From assembly GCA_905339215.1 (NCBI GenBank), contig CAJPFN010000020.1:1-42037 (forward strand): DNA of 42,037 nucleotides, given 5' to 3'. The notes under the pieces are model-generated. The model was not told where the DNA came from and searched no databases. It saw only the letters and a program-made list of their open reading frames with translations. Below, in pieces: positions 34,360-42,037 of this stretch. Both the position numbers and the translations under genes were made by a program. Origin of the DNA: Rhizobiaceae bacterium (GTDB lineage: Bacteria > Pseudomonadota > Alphaproteobacteria > Rhizobiales > Rhizobiaceae). Position 1 is the first letter of the stretch. Each line of letters begins with the position of its first letter.

Positions 34360-37300
34360 CTACTGCCCCCGCCGCTTCTCCATTGCCCCGAGGATGGCCA
34401 CTGCGATCCCGATCGGCAGCAGCACCCATCCCGTCCACCACGCTGGCTCGGTTATGTCGATTTGCCGCTGCCAAAGCTGATCGATAGCGATCTCGATCAA
34501 TGACGGCAGTATCCCTGTAAGCGCTCCAATGGAAGCGACGATGATGAAATTTCCGATGCGGAGCAGTGTCGTGCTCCAGGCCCAGCGCAGCAGATCGATG
34601 ACGTGATCCACCCACTCCTTCTTGTGGTGCCGGGCCGGCGTCTTTGTCAGGTCGATGCCGACCACATCGACGTCATCGAGCATTGGCGCATCGGCCTCAC
34701 GCCCCTGCCATTGCCCCCGGGCGACCCCGACGGCATCCTCCAGCGTAGGCGATGTCGTCCATGGCCAGCGCCAGAGCTTCGAGCGAGCCATGTGCACAAC
34801 TGCAAGCACGCCGCGATGCGAGCTGTTGCACTGCATGAGTGCGTCGATCCAGTCTGTCGCGGTAAGGGCCTCGGACGTCGCAAGCGCAACGGGTTGATTC
34901 GCCGCGTAGCCCACTCCCGTCAGCAGCAATGAGCCAACAGCATCGGGCGGCGAACTCACGTCAAATGCATTGCCCGCCATGGTCGTAAAACGTGTGTGAA
35001 CAAGCTGGCTCACCCCGGTCAAATCCGCGATGTCGAGGACTGTGGCATCGAGCGATCGCTTGTCCTCTGCTGCTTCCTTCAGCTGATAGAGGCGCAATCG
35101 CGCCAAGTCGCCGAGCTGACGCGCACTCTGAGGGCGGCGTTCGAAGTGATCGCCCAGATAGACCACGTCGTGCGGCGCAAAAGGCTCTATATCGCCTTCA
35201 CGCTCAGCTTTTCCGCGCACGATCTCGGCCAGCCATTCGCGACCCGGCTGTGCCGTGGCGATGGCGCGGAGCGCTAGCAATGCCTCCTTGCCAGACTGGT
35301 CCCGCAAATGGTTGAGGATGGAGTCACGGGCCTCCTGCGCATGGTCGCGTAGCCCCGGGCTGTAGACACCTGAACCTGCCCGTTGGATGTCCTCTGCCCT
35401 CCTTATGTACTGATGTAGAAGCTCGTATAGCAGGCGCAGTGGCCTCGGTCGGATGAAGCCTGGCCGCGCCAGCGGTCCCTCGTAGCGATCGCTGCCGAAC
35501 AGGCCAACCGCCAGATGCATCGCGAGGTCGGTCGCGGCCACTGGCGGCAACCCGGCGAGCCGGTCCGACACGCTCGCAATCGCGGCGTCGGGCTCGACAC
35601 CCACCCATACGGCGAACCACTGTCCCAACCGAGCGACGTCGATCACCGTGACGCATTTCGCGCGGGCGAGTTCGGCGATCGCACCGTCCGGCACATGGGC
35701 ACCGCGGACGATCTTGAGCGCCTTGCTCAAGCCATGCTGGTTTACCGGCTCGAGCTCCCCCAGCAACACCAGCAGCATCGGCGCAAGATCGTTCCACGCC
35801 CACTGGCCCGACCAACTCACATCGCTGAGCACATCGGTGCCGCGGTTCTCGCCAGCGGCAGCCCTCAGCTCCCACGCAATCTGCGCAAAGAGGAAAGCGG
35901 CCACTGCCGTCCGATGGTGCTCGTACAACGTCGGGAACCATGCCGGAAAACCGTTGAGCTCGCTGATGGCGTGTCGCGACGCAATCTCGACCTCATCTCC
36001 GGTCAGTTGGGCCAGCAAGGACGGATTGTCGCGCGTCTCGATATCGAGCCCCGCCAGGCCAAGGATCGTGGCAAATGCTGTCTCGTTGGGAGGCGCCCCC
36101 TCCGAACGTAGGACCGGCCGGCCATACCGCCACGCATTACGGGCGGCGTCGCGGAACAGGTGCGCAAGATCCTCGCCAAAATCCGGAAGTAGGCGGCGCC
36201 AATCGTAGCTCGACCAATGGTTTTGGTGATCGTCCCGGATCTGGTCAAACAGATACCGGATTGCGTTCAACTGCCCGGCCCGCTCAGGGTGATGGCCCAA
36301 CTCCTCCCGAATCTTCGGCAAATCCTTGGTAAGGTTGGCGCGTGAGCGCGCGAGTTCCTGCGCCTCGGAATCCTTGCGGGTTTTTGCACGCCGCGCCAAC
36401 CGGCGCCCCTCGGCCCTGAGCTTCTTCATCTCAGGGTCCGCTGGGGGATGGAGCATTTCCTGGAGGCGTTCCCCGAGCTCACCCTCCGATGCCGCGGCCT
36501 CCAGTCTGACAAGCCATGGCTTCCGACGGCCATTTCGGTCATAAAGGTGAAACGCCAGCGACAGGGCGACAAGACGATCGTCCAGCAATGGCCTCGATGT
36601 GATTGCCTCCACGACATAGTCGAAGTCTTCCGAACTGAAGCTCCATGCCACACCGAAATTGGCAGGGCGCCACCAGTCGATCAGCCGTCCCTTGTCCGCT
36701 TCCGCCAATTTCGCCCGATACCGCGTCACGTCATGCCAGAATTGGGCCCGATTAAGCTCGGGCCAGGTCGGGACCTGCTCTTCGAGGTTCTCCTTTTCGA
36801 ACGAGAGGACATCGCTTCGGTAGCCGCGGGCGACACTCACCCGACGAATGACCTCATGTCCGGCGGGCGTGAGTACTGCCGCGCTCCTATCGTCAATCAG
36901 TCGGCTTACCGCCCTCGAGGCCGCGCTCAACACCCACTCAAAGCGTTGCGACACCTGCTGGTACAGGTCGGCGCGCATCGGCGCTGTGCCCAGGAGCGCA
37001 TCAAAACCCTCGAGCAGCGCCGGGTCTATTCTTTCGATGCGCTCAACGTAGTTGGCGACCTCATGCGACAGGTGGTCGATCTCATGCTTGCGCTTGGGTG
37101 CCACCTTCGCGATTGCCGAAAGGAGCCAGTCGGTGTCGGCGCCGGTACCTGGCAGCCCGGAAATCAACTCCGATACGACCCGCCGATCGAGGTCGCCGGC
37201 TTCGGTCACGATCTTTCGACGGACGGCGTCGATCTCCTCAGGCGTCCCGATCGCGTTCAAGGCCCTTATTGCAGTGAGCCGGCGGAAGCCGAGATTCATA

Positions 37301-38913
37301 TCGTCCGCCGCCAGCTTGATCACCTCCGGCGCCAGCTCCCGGAGCCGTCCAAGCCAAACCATCCTGAGCAGGAACGGCGCAACCTGATCATCATCGGCAT
37401 ACCGATTGAGCAGCGAGCGTATCTCATCGACAATCGCCGGACTGGCGAAGCGCTGTACGGCGGCGTAGTCTTGGACTGAGCGTGCCGACATGTCGTTAGC
37501 CATCTGCTGGCAGACGTCCGAAAGGATCCGCCGCTGGTCTGCCGGAGGTAGACGACTGGGATCTCCACCTTCGAATATCACCTCGGGCGCTAGCGCCAAA
37601 ATTCGCTTGCGGATGCCCTCATCCATGAGCACTAGCCAGGGTAGGACCGGTCGGATCATCGGAGACAGTACGTCCATGCCGTACTGCCGACGGAAGATGA
37701 GCTGCTCGATGCCGAGGCGGGACGAAGCGTGAGCCAATCTGTCGGCAAACCACTGCGCCGCAAGAAACTCCCGGGCCGATCGGTGATGGAATCGGACCGT
37801 TCCATAAATGGCGCTGTCGAAAACCGGCCGCTGCAGTAGAATGTTGATCTCGGCTGAGGTCCATGTCGGAAGGACATCTGCTGCCGCGAGCCCGGCGGCA
37901 CTCTGATCGCCATCGGGCACTCTGATGACTGGCACGCCTATCAAAGTGACCGCTGCTGCCAGCGCGCGGGCACCAGAGAAGGCGCGATCCGGTGCCAGAG
38001 GCTGCGCATCGGCCCGCCTCTGGTCCCGCTCGGAGAGTCGCCGAGTAATGCTGGCCGTCAGTATCTCCCAGCGCGAGCCGATCCGCTGCTCCTCGCGCCA
38101 GAAGTCCACCAGTTCGTCCAGGTCCTGCGGACGACCGGCGAAGGCCATTGCATCCGCACGCTCGACCTCCTCCATGAACGCCGCTATCTCGGCCACGCCG
38201 CGAGCCGCAGCAAAACGACGGATTTGTTCGTCATTGAGGTCTTCAAGCGCAACCAGCCGATATCCGTAGGTGAAGGCGTTCGAGGCGATCTCCTCGCTCT
38301 TGCTTGTCAGCGCAGCGCCAGTACTCTCCCCCGATGTCTCCTCAACCCGGATGGTCAGCCCGTTGGGGTGCGGCAGCTGCTCGTGGCATGTGGTCAGATC
38401 CGTAGCCGGCCGCCAAGCGCCAATGCGGCCTGTCAGAACAATGTGAGCGCGGGCCCGGGCAGCGCCCAGCACCGCCGCGAACCGGCGGATCGCAATGTCG
38501 AAATCGCCTGGGTTGCGGAGCCGTGACTCGTCGACCGAGTCAAGCAGCAACCATCCTTCATCCTGGCCTGCCAGCCATGCTTCGAACTCAGCGTACCGGT
38601 TCGGCTCAAACGCTAGCTCGAAGTGCTGGGCCAGCAGCTCCAGGCGGATGAAGAACGCGATTTTGCCCTCGCCGCGAAGGTGATCGGCGAGATTGCGGAT
38701 TTCCCACGTCTTTCCGGCTCCCGCCTCGGCTAGGACTACCACGCGCATTTCCGCGGAGAGGTCCCCCCACGTCCGCGACGCGGCCGAACTGATGCGGCGC
38801 TGGAGATCGAGTTCATCGGTCAGGTTCTCGCCGACCGGAATGTCGCGAAGTGTGCGATCGAGGTCGATAAAACTGGACGCGCCGGTGGTTGTCGATTTTG
38901 ACGAGCTTCTCAT
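34360..38913 (-). CDS. Large NACHT/STAND-type NTPase with C-terminal membrane helices
   Basis: This is a 1517-residue protein. Walker A is AEAGAGKT (62-69), Walker B WLLLDSVDES (121-130), and HIVLTGR (157-163) is a sensor-like segment. FHHRSAREFLAAQW (375-388) matches the winged-helix end of NACHT modules. About 1000 residues of helical, repeat-like sequence follow. Two membrane helices close it (about 1455-1477 and 1494-1511), with a basic tail KRRGQ. There is no N-terminal effector domain. The G+C is visibly lower than in core genes. By analogy with bacterial STAND ATPases (Avs, bNACHT) the repeats could sense an invader and the membrane end act on the inner membrane; that is inference. It stands alone in the island. 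Confidence 0.85.
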   Translation of the reverse strand: MRSSSKSTTTGASSFIDLDRTLRDIPVGENLTDELDLQRRISSAASRTWGDLSAEMRVVVLAEAGAGKTWEIRNLADHLRGEGKIAFFIRLELLAQHFELAFEPNRYAEFEAWLAGQDEGWLLLDSVDESRLRNPGDFDIAIRRFAAVLGAARARAHIVLTGRIGAWRPATDLTTCHEQLPHPNGLTIRVEETSGESTGAALTSKSEEIASNAFTYGYRLVALEDLNDEQIRRFAAARGVAEIAAFMEEVERADAMAFAGRPQDLDELVDFWREEQRIGSRWEILTASITRRLSERDQRRADAQPLAPDRAFSGARALAAAVTLIGVPVIRVPDGDQSAAGLAAADVLPTWTSAEINILLQRPVFDSAIYGTVRFHHRSAREFLAAQWFADRLAHASSRLGIEQLIFRRQYGMDVLSPMIRPVLPWLVLMDEGIRKRILALAPEVIFEGGDPSRLPPADQRRILSDVCQQMANDMSARSVQDYAAVQRFASPAIVDEIRSLLNRYADDDQVAPFLLRMVWLGRLRELAPEVIKLAADDMNLGFRRLTAIRALNAIGTPEEIDAVRRKIVTEAGDLDRRVVSELISGLPGTGADTDWLLSAIAKVAPKRKHEIDHLSHEVANYVERIERIDPALLEGFDALLGTAPMRADLYQQVSQRFEWVLSAASRAVSRLIDDRSAAVLTPAGHEVIRRVSVARGYRSDVLSFEKENLEEQVPTWPELNRAQFWHDVTRYRAKLAEADKGRLIDWWRPANFGVAWSFSSEDFDYVVEAITSRPLLDDRLVALSLAFHLYDRNGRRKPWLVRLEAAASEGELGERLQEMLHPPADPEMKKLRAEGRRLARRAKTRKDSEAQELARSRANLTKDLPKIREELGHHPERAGQLNAIRYLFDQIRDDHQNHWSSYDWRRLLPDFGEDLAHLFRDAARNAWRYGRPVLRSEGAPPNETAFATILGLAGLDIETRDNPSLLAQLTGDEVEIASRHAISELNGFPAWFPTLYEHHRTAVAAFLFAQIAWELRAAAGENRGTDVLSDVSWSGQWAWNDLAPMLLVLLGELEPVNQHGLSKALKIVRGAHVPDGAIAELARAKCVTVIDVARLGQWFAVWVGVEPDAAIASVSDRLAGLPPVAATDLAMHLAVGLFGSDRYEGPLARPGFIRPRPLRLLYELLHQYIRRAEDIQRAGSGVYSPGLRDHAQEARDSILNHLRDQSGKEALLALRAIATAQPGREWLAEIVRGKAEREGDIEPFAPHDVVYLGDHFERRPQSARQLGDLARLRLYQLKEAAEDKRSLDATVLDIADLTGVSQLVHTRFTTMAGNAFDVSSPPDAVGSLLLTGVGYAANQPVALATSEALTATDWIDALMQCNSSHRGVLAVVHMARSKLWRWPWTTSPTLEDAVGVARGQWQGREADAPMLDDVDVVGIDLTKTPARHHKKEWVDHVIDLLRWAWSTTLLRIGNFIIVASIGALTGILPSLIEIAIDQLWQRQIDITEPAWWTGWVLLPIGIAVAILGAMEKRRGQ

Positions 38914-39450
38914 ACTTCTCGAGGTAGCATAGAGTCGCCTTTTTGACTTCGGGCACCCAGGAAATTCACAGGTATCCGCATCTTGTATTCGACTGGCCCG
39001 ATTCAGCGCGATACTGACGTTGGTGGACCACTGGGCGCTCCTCTATCGGAGGGTCACGCGGGCTTAAGAACTTCCGGAACCAATGCGTGCTTGTCGCGTG
39101 CATAAAATCCGCTAGTCGGCAGGCCCGCTCCCGTAGCTGACCGTCCAATCCCGTGAAGAGTTTCGGGCGCCGTCAGGCGTACGAAAGTCCCCGAGGAAGG
39201 AACCCGTGGGGCACAGTCGATGGCTATGGGGATTTTGAACTGCGGCCGATATCGGCGATTGCGTGTCCGCCGCTGGGGAGCACGGAGGTGGATGCGGACA
39301 GGCCGCTTCGTTGCGCCTTCGCGCGGTGTTGTCGGCTCGAAACTGGTCCGGACGGAGGCATGTCGGCGTCAGCGATTGCCGTAGGCACGTGTGGATGCGT
39401 TGCCGGAGGCGGAGCGCCTGCGGCTGTAGGCTCGACCACGCCATGCCGGA
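38914..39450. other. Non-coding stretch between the STAND gene and the transposase
   Basis: These 537 bases hold no convincing gene; open frames on both strands overlap and lack family features. The right half probably belongs to the mobile element, whose replication origin end should lie downstream of the transposase stop. The left ~100 bases (AT-richer) should carry the STAND promoter, but no clear -35/-10 pair is visible. Confidence 0.4.
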
Positions 39451-40644
39451 TCATGGTTCGGTCTCCCGGTTCGTCGCCGACGCGTGCGGCGGTCCTCGCG
39501 GCTGCCTCCAGCGCTCGAACGTCTCGATGATGATCATGCGTCCGCCGCAGCAGGGGCATGGCGGGCGGTAGTCGTCCGGTTCGACTGGTGTGTCGGCATC
39601 AGGCGGCGCGGCGACATCCAGGAGTTCGCGGGCGAGCGCGAGACTGGCCTTGCGAGCGGATCCGGCGAGCAGGCCGTAATGTCGGATGCGATGGAAGCCG
39701 CGTGGCAGGACGTGGAGCAGGAAGCGACGGATGAACTCGTCGGCTGCAAGCGTCATGACCTGCTGCCGGGCCGCGCCGTCGCGGCGGTAGTCCTTGTAGC
39801 GGAAGGTGACGCCGTGCTCGTCGAAGGCCATCAGCCGGCTGTTCGAGATCGCGACCCGGTGGGTGTAGCGCGACAGGTAGGCGAGCACCGCTTCAGGCCC
39901 GGCGAACGGCGCCTTTGCATAGACGACCCATCGCTTCCCCCGAACGGGAGCAAGGTGGCGCTGGAATGCTCGGCGGTCGGCAATGTGCACTAGCGATCCG
40001 AAGAAGCAGAGCCGCTCGGCCTCGTGCAGAGCGACCAGCCGCCTGAGGAACAGCCGTCGGAACAGCTTGCCGAGCACGCGCACCGGAAGCAGGAAGGCCG
40101 GCCGCGAGGAGATCCATCGGCTTCCGTCGGGCGCGATGCCGCCGCCTGGCACGATCATGTGCACGTGCGGATGGTGGGTCATCGCCGATCCCCAGGTGTG
40201 GAGCACGGCGGTGATGCCGATGCGGGCGCCGAGATGCTTCGGATCCGCGGCGATCGTCAGCATCGTCTCCGACGCCGCCTTGAACAAAAGGTCGTAGACG
40301 AGCGCTTTGTTCTGGAAGGCGATGTCGGCGATCTCGGCCGGCAGCGTGAACACGACGTGGAAGTAGCCGACCGGCAGCAGGTCGGCCTCGCGCTCGACAA
40401 GCCACGTCCGCGCCGCCGCGCCCTGGCACTTCGGGCAGTGCCGGTTGCGGCAGGAGTTGTAGGCGATGCGCCACTGGCCGCAGTCCTCGCAGGCCTCGAC
40501 GTGTCCGCCAAGCGCCGCGGTGCGGCAATGCTCGATCGCCGACATGACCTTGAGCTGGGCGAGGCTCAGGCGCCCGGCATGGGCGGACCGGTAGCCAGGC
40601 CCTGCGGCTCGGAAGATGTCGGCGACCTCGGCCGAGGCGCGCAC
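39451..40644 (-). CDS. IS91 family transposase (HUH, Y-transposase)
   Basis: This 397-residue protein has an N-terminal zinc-binding domain with CEDCGQWRIAYNSCRNRHCP at about residues 52-71. The HUH motif is HPHVHMIVPGGG. RYTHRVAISNSRL follows with the candidate nucleophilic tyrosine, and a late CPCCGGRM zinc knuckle ends the core. It would nick and transfer single-stranded DNA at the element's origin end. The length is normal and no frameshift is seen, so it could be active. The integrase gene is immediately upstream in the same operon. Confidence 0.94.
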   Translation of the reverse strand: MRASAEVADIFRAAGPGYRSAHAGRLSLAQLKVMSAIEHCRTAALGGHVEACEDCGQWRIAYNSCRNRHCPKCQGAAARTWLVEREADLLPVGYFHVVFTLPAEIADIAFQNKALVYDLLFKAASETMLTIAADPKHLGARIGITAVLHTWGSAMTHHPHVHMIVPGGGIAPDGSRWISSRPAFLLPVRVLGKLFRRLFLRRLVALHEAERLCFFGSLVHIADRRAFQRHLAPVRGKRWVVYAKAPFAGPEAVLAYLSRYTHRVAISNSRLMAFDEHGVTFRYKDYRRDGAARQQVMTLAADEFIRRFLLHVLPRGFHRIRHYGLLAGSARKASLALARELLDVAAPPDADTPVEPDDYRPPCPCCGGRMIIIETFERWRQPRGPPHASATNRETEP

Positions 40645-40647
40645 GGC

Positions 40648-41556
40648 TCAGCCGCCGGGCGAGATCTCTGTCGGCCTGAACAGGCCAAGCTTGTCGAGCG
40701 GGCTCGTGACCGTACGAACCGTCTTGGTCGCGACCTTCGCATAGAGCGCGGTGTTGTTGAGCTTGGCGTGTCCGAGCAGCACCTGGATGATCCGGATGTC
40801 GGTGCCGTCCTCCAGCAGGTGCGTCGCGAAGCTGTGGCGCAGCGTGTGCGGCCCGACCCGCTTGGCGATGTCGGCGGCCCGGGCCGCCTCGACGACGATG
40901 CGATAGAGCTGTCGCGTGCTGATCGGCTTCATCGCGTGCTGCCCAGGGAACAGCCAGCCATCGCGGTGCATCACGCCCTGCTGTCGTCCGACCTTCCACC
41001 ACTCACGCAGCAGCGTCAGCAGATCCTCGGAGAGCATGGCGTTGCGATAGCGCCCGCCCTTGCCGCGTTCGACGCGCAGCAGCATGCGCTCGCTGTCGAC
41101 GTCGGCGACCTTCAGCATCGACACCTCGGCGACGCGCAGGCCCGCACCATAGGCGACCGAGAGCGCGGCCTGGTGCTTGAGGCACGTGGTGGCATTGAGC
41201 AGCCGGGCTACCTCGTCGCGGCTCAGCACCACGGGCAGGTTGCGCCGATGTGCCAGCCGAACGAGCCTGCGCGCCAGGTCCGGGCGGTCTAGCGTGTGGA
41301 TGTAGAGGAAGCGCAGCGCCGACACGATGCTGTTCATCGTCGGCACGGGAACGCCGTCCTCCTGCTGCTCGATCTGGAACCGGCGCAGGTCGTCGGCTGT
41401 AGCGGTATCCGGTGAACGCCCGAGGAATGCGGCCAGGCGTCCGATGTCGCGGAGATAGTTGCGCTGCGTCTCGCGGGAGAAACGCCGCAGGTTCATGTCG
41501 TCGATCAGCCGCTGGCGCAGCGGGCTGACAGGTGCGTCGAGATCAGGGAAAGACAT
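40648..41556 (-). CDS. Tyrosine recombinase associated with the IS91 element
   Basis: This 302-residue XerC-like protein has an N-terminal SAM-like DNA-binding domain (LIDDMNLRRFSRETQRNYLR). The catalytic domain retains Arg in YGAGLRVAEVSML, the HTLRHSFATHLLEDG box (H-x-x-R), and LLGHAKLNNTALYAKV with the His and nucleophilic Tyr. It has the length of the recombinases that accompany IS91 transposases and not the ~400 residues of typical tRNA-targeting integrases, so it is unlikely to have inserted the island at tRNA-Pro. It precedes the transposase by 3 bases. Confidence 0.92.
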   Translation of the reverse strand: MSFPDLDAPVSPLRQRLIDDMNLRRFSRETQRNYLRDIGRLAAFLGRSPDTATADDLRRFQIEQQEDGVPVPTMNSIVSALRFLYIHTLDRPDLARRLVRLAHRRNLPVVLSRDEVARLLNATTCLKHQAALSVAYGAGLRVAEVSMLKVADVDSERMLLRVERGKGGRYRNAMLSEDLLTLLREWWKVGRQQGVMHRDGWLFPGQHAMKPISTRQLYRIVVEAARAADIAKRVGPHTLRHSFATHLLEDGTDIRIIQVLLGHAKLNNTALYAKVATKTVRTVTSPLDKLGLFRPTEISPGG

Positions 41557-41651
41557 CGTCAGGCTCCTTGTTGAAGAAGCCCGTCATGCTCTGCCGCTGC
41601 CGCGCGACCCTCAATGGAGGCCCGGCCTCCGGCCTGTGCCCTCTACCTCAA

Positions 41652-41704
41652 CCCCAAGCGCCCTCCCGCGCGAGCGGGTTCGTTCGTCGGCCCCAAGCGC
41701 CCTC
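41652..41704. repeat. 14-bp direct repeat
   Basis: CCCCAAGCGCCCTC occurs at 41652-41665 and 41691-41704, spaced 39 bases start to start, with a small CCCGC/GCGGG hairpin (41665-41669 with 41674-41678) between them. The second copy overlaps the SGNH gene stop. It may be a target-site or junction remnant beside the mobile element. Confidence 0.5.
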
Positions 41705-42037
41705 AATCCCCCAGCACGAACCCCGCCATATGTTCCGCCCACGCCCGGTAGCCGGCGGCCGAGGCGTGGAAGCCGTCGGACGAGAAGCCGGCCTGCGGGT
41801 CGAGGATCGGCAGGCGGGTGGCGGGGATGGCGCCGCGTTCGCGGCAGAGCTGGTCGCCCATGCGGTTGATCATCGCGGCGCGGATTTCGAGGAGCTGGCC
41901 GAGCGCCTTCGGCAGGGCCGGCACCAGGGTCATGTCGACGACCGGCGACCAGACGATTCGCGCCTCGGGCCACTTCGCCCTCAGCGCATAGAGCAGGCCG
42001 CCGAACTCGCGCTTGAAGCGGCGGGCGGTGTGAAAAT
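41703..42037 (-). CDS. SGNH/GDSL hydrolase, C-terminal part (5' end outside window)
   Basis: The frame is open to the window edge, so about 110 C-terminal residues are seen. ARIVWSPVVDMTLVPALPKA is a central strand-loop, and SSDGFHASAAGYRAWAEHM contains the catalytic Asp-x-x-His of block V. The nucleophile Ser (GDS) and the Gly/Asn blocks lie outside. It is probably a lysophospholipase/esterase of the SGNH family. Its G+C-rich codon use is like the core genes, so it may mark the return to chromosomal backbone. The ATG at 41933 is internal. Confidence 0.85.
   Translation of the reverse strand, partial: FHTARRFKREFGGLLYALRAKWPEARIVWSPVVDMTLVPALPKALGQLLEIRAAMINRMGDQLCRERGAIPATRLPILDPQAGFSSDGFHASAAGYRAWAEHMAGFVLGD

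Larger units (their letters stand above)
39451..41556 (-). mobile_element. IS91-type element with tyrosine recombinase (coding span)
   Basis: An HUH transposase gene and a tyrosine recombinase gene lie head-to-tail, 3 bases apart, the usual arrangement of many IS91-family elements in alphaproteobacteria. IS91 elements move by rolling-circle transposition and do not make terminal inverted repeats or target duplications, so the true ends cannot be read from the sequence. They should lie somewhat outside these coordinates. Confidence 0.82.

Noticed and set aside
36448-37479. 343-codon plus-strand frame inside the STAND gene
   Set aside because: It is antisense to a continuous 1517-codon frame with NTPase motifs, and no domain is seen.
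39112-39559. Overlapping ~110-125-codon frames beside the transposase
   Set aside because: Similar-length frames on both strands, no motif and no ribosome site; this is probably the non-coding end of the IS91-type element.
40648-41556. Tyrosine recombinase as the integrase that inserted the island at tRNA-Pro
   Set aside because: It is 302 residues, coupled to the IS91 transposase and ~9.6 kb from the tRNA; tRNA-targeting integrases are usually longer and adjacent to the attachment site.

Overview
The window looks like chromosomal DNA of a high-G+C alphaproteobacterium, most likely of the order Hyphomicrobiales (Mesorhizobium/Aminobacter-like). The basis is the G+C-rich codon use, an argC of the short type-2 kind near rplM-rpsI, CtaA next to a DUF2842 gene, an ExoP/Wza-type exopolysaccharide locus, and a DUF982 gene. 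This is inference from gene content; no 16S gene is present.

Positions 1-8705 are ordinary core and metabolic genes. They include the tail of a cytochrome P450, a cupin protein, a DUF6653 membrane protein, metY (O-acetylhomoserine sulfhydrylase) with a CoA-binding protein upstream, and a secreted-protein gene broken by an in-frame TAG. A VOC protein and an ECHDC3-like crotonase follow, then a second crotonase, a PaaI-like thioesterase, and rplM-rpsI with a clear promoter and terminator. Positions 8913-12884 carry an acyltransferase, two Gfo/Idh/MocA oxidoreductases and a GNAT. Positions 13019-18740 carry an agmatinase-family gene, argC, a divergent marR/glycosyltransferase pair around a 12-bp palindrome, ctaA and a DUF2842 gene.

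Positions 18780-28243 are an exopolysaccharide locus: a deacetylase-like protein, a CelD/FemAB-like acyltransferase, an ExoP/GumC-like co-polymerase with a degenerate kinase domain, a Wza-like export lipoprotein, a GT4 glycosyltransferase, a polyprenyl-phosphate sugar-1-phosphate transferase and a Wzy/ligase-type membrane protein. No flippase gene is in the window. Behind it, and convergent with it, lies a translationally coupled pair of putative lipoproteins: a phospholipase A2-like protein followed by a two-HKD phospholipase D-like protein (28212-30784).

A tRNA-Pro(GGG) gene at 30964-31040 is followed by an accessory region. It begins with an 11-bp inverted repeat and holds small orphan genes, a one-helix microprotein coupled to a minimal nucleotidyltransferase, a DUF982 protein, a SHOCT/membrane gene split by TAG, an SRAP peptidase, a zinc-ribbon protein and a 1517-residue NACHT/STAND-type NTPase with two C-terminal membrane helices. 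An IS91-type transposase plus tyrosine recombinase follows, and the window ends inside an SGNH-hydrolase gene. The STAND protein is the best candidate for an undescribed (possibly anti-phage) system; that role is inference. No CRISPR array, rRNA operon or prophage structural gene was seen.
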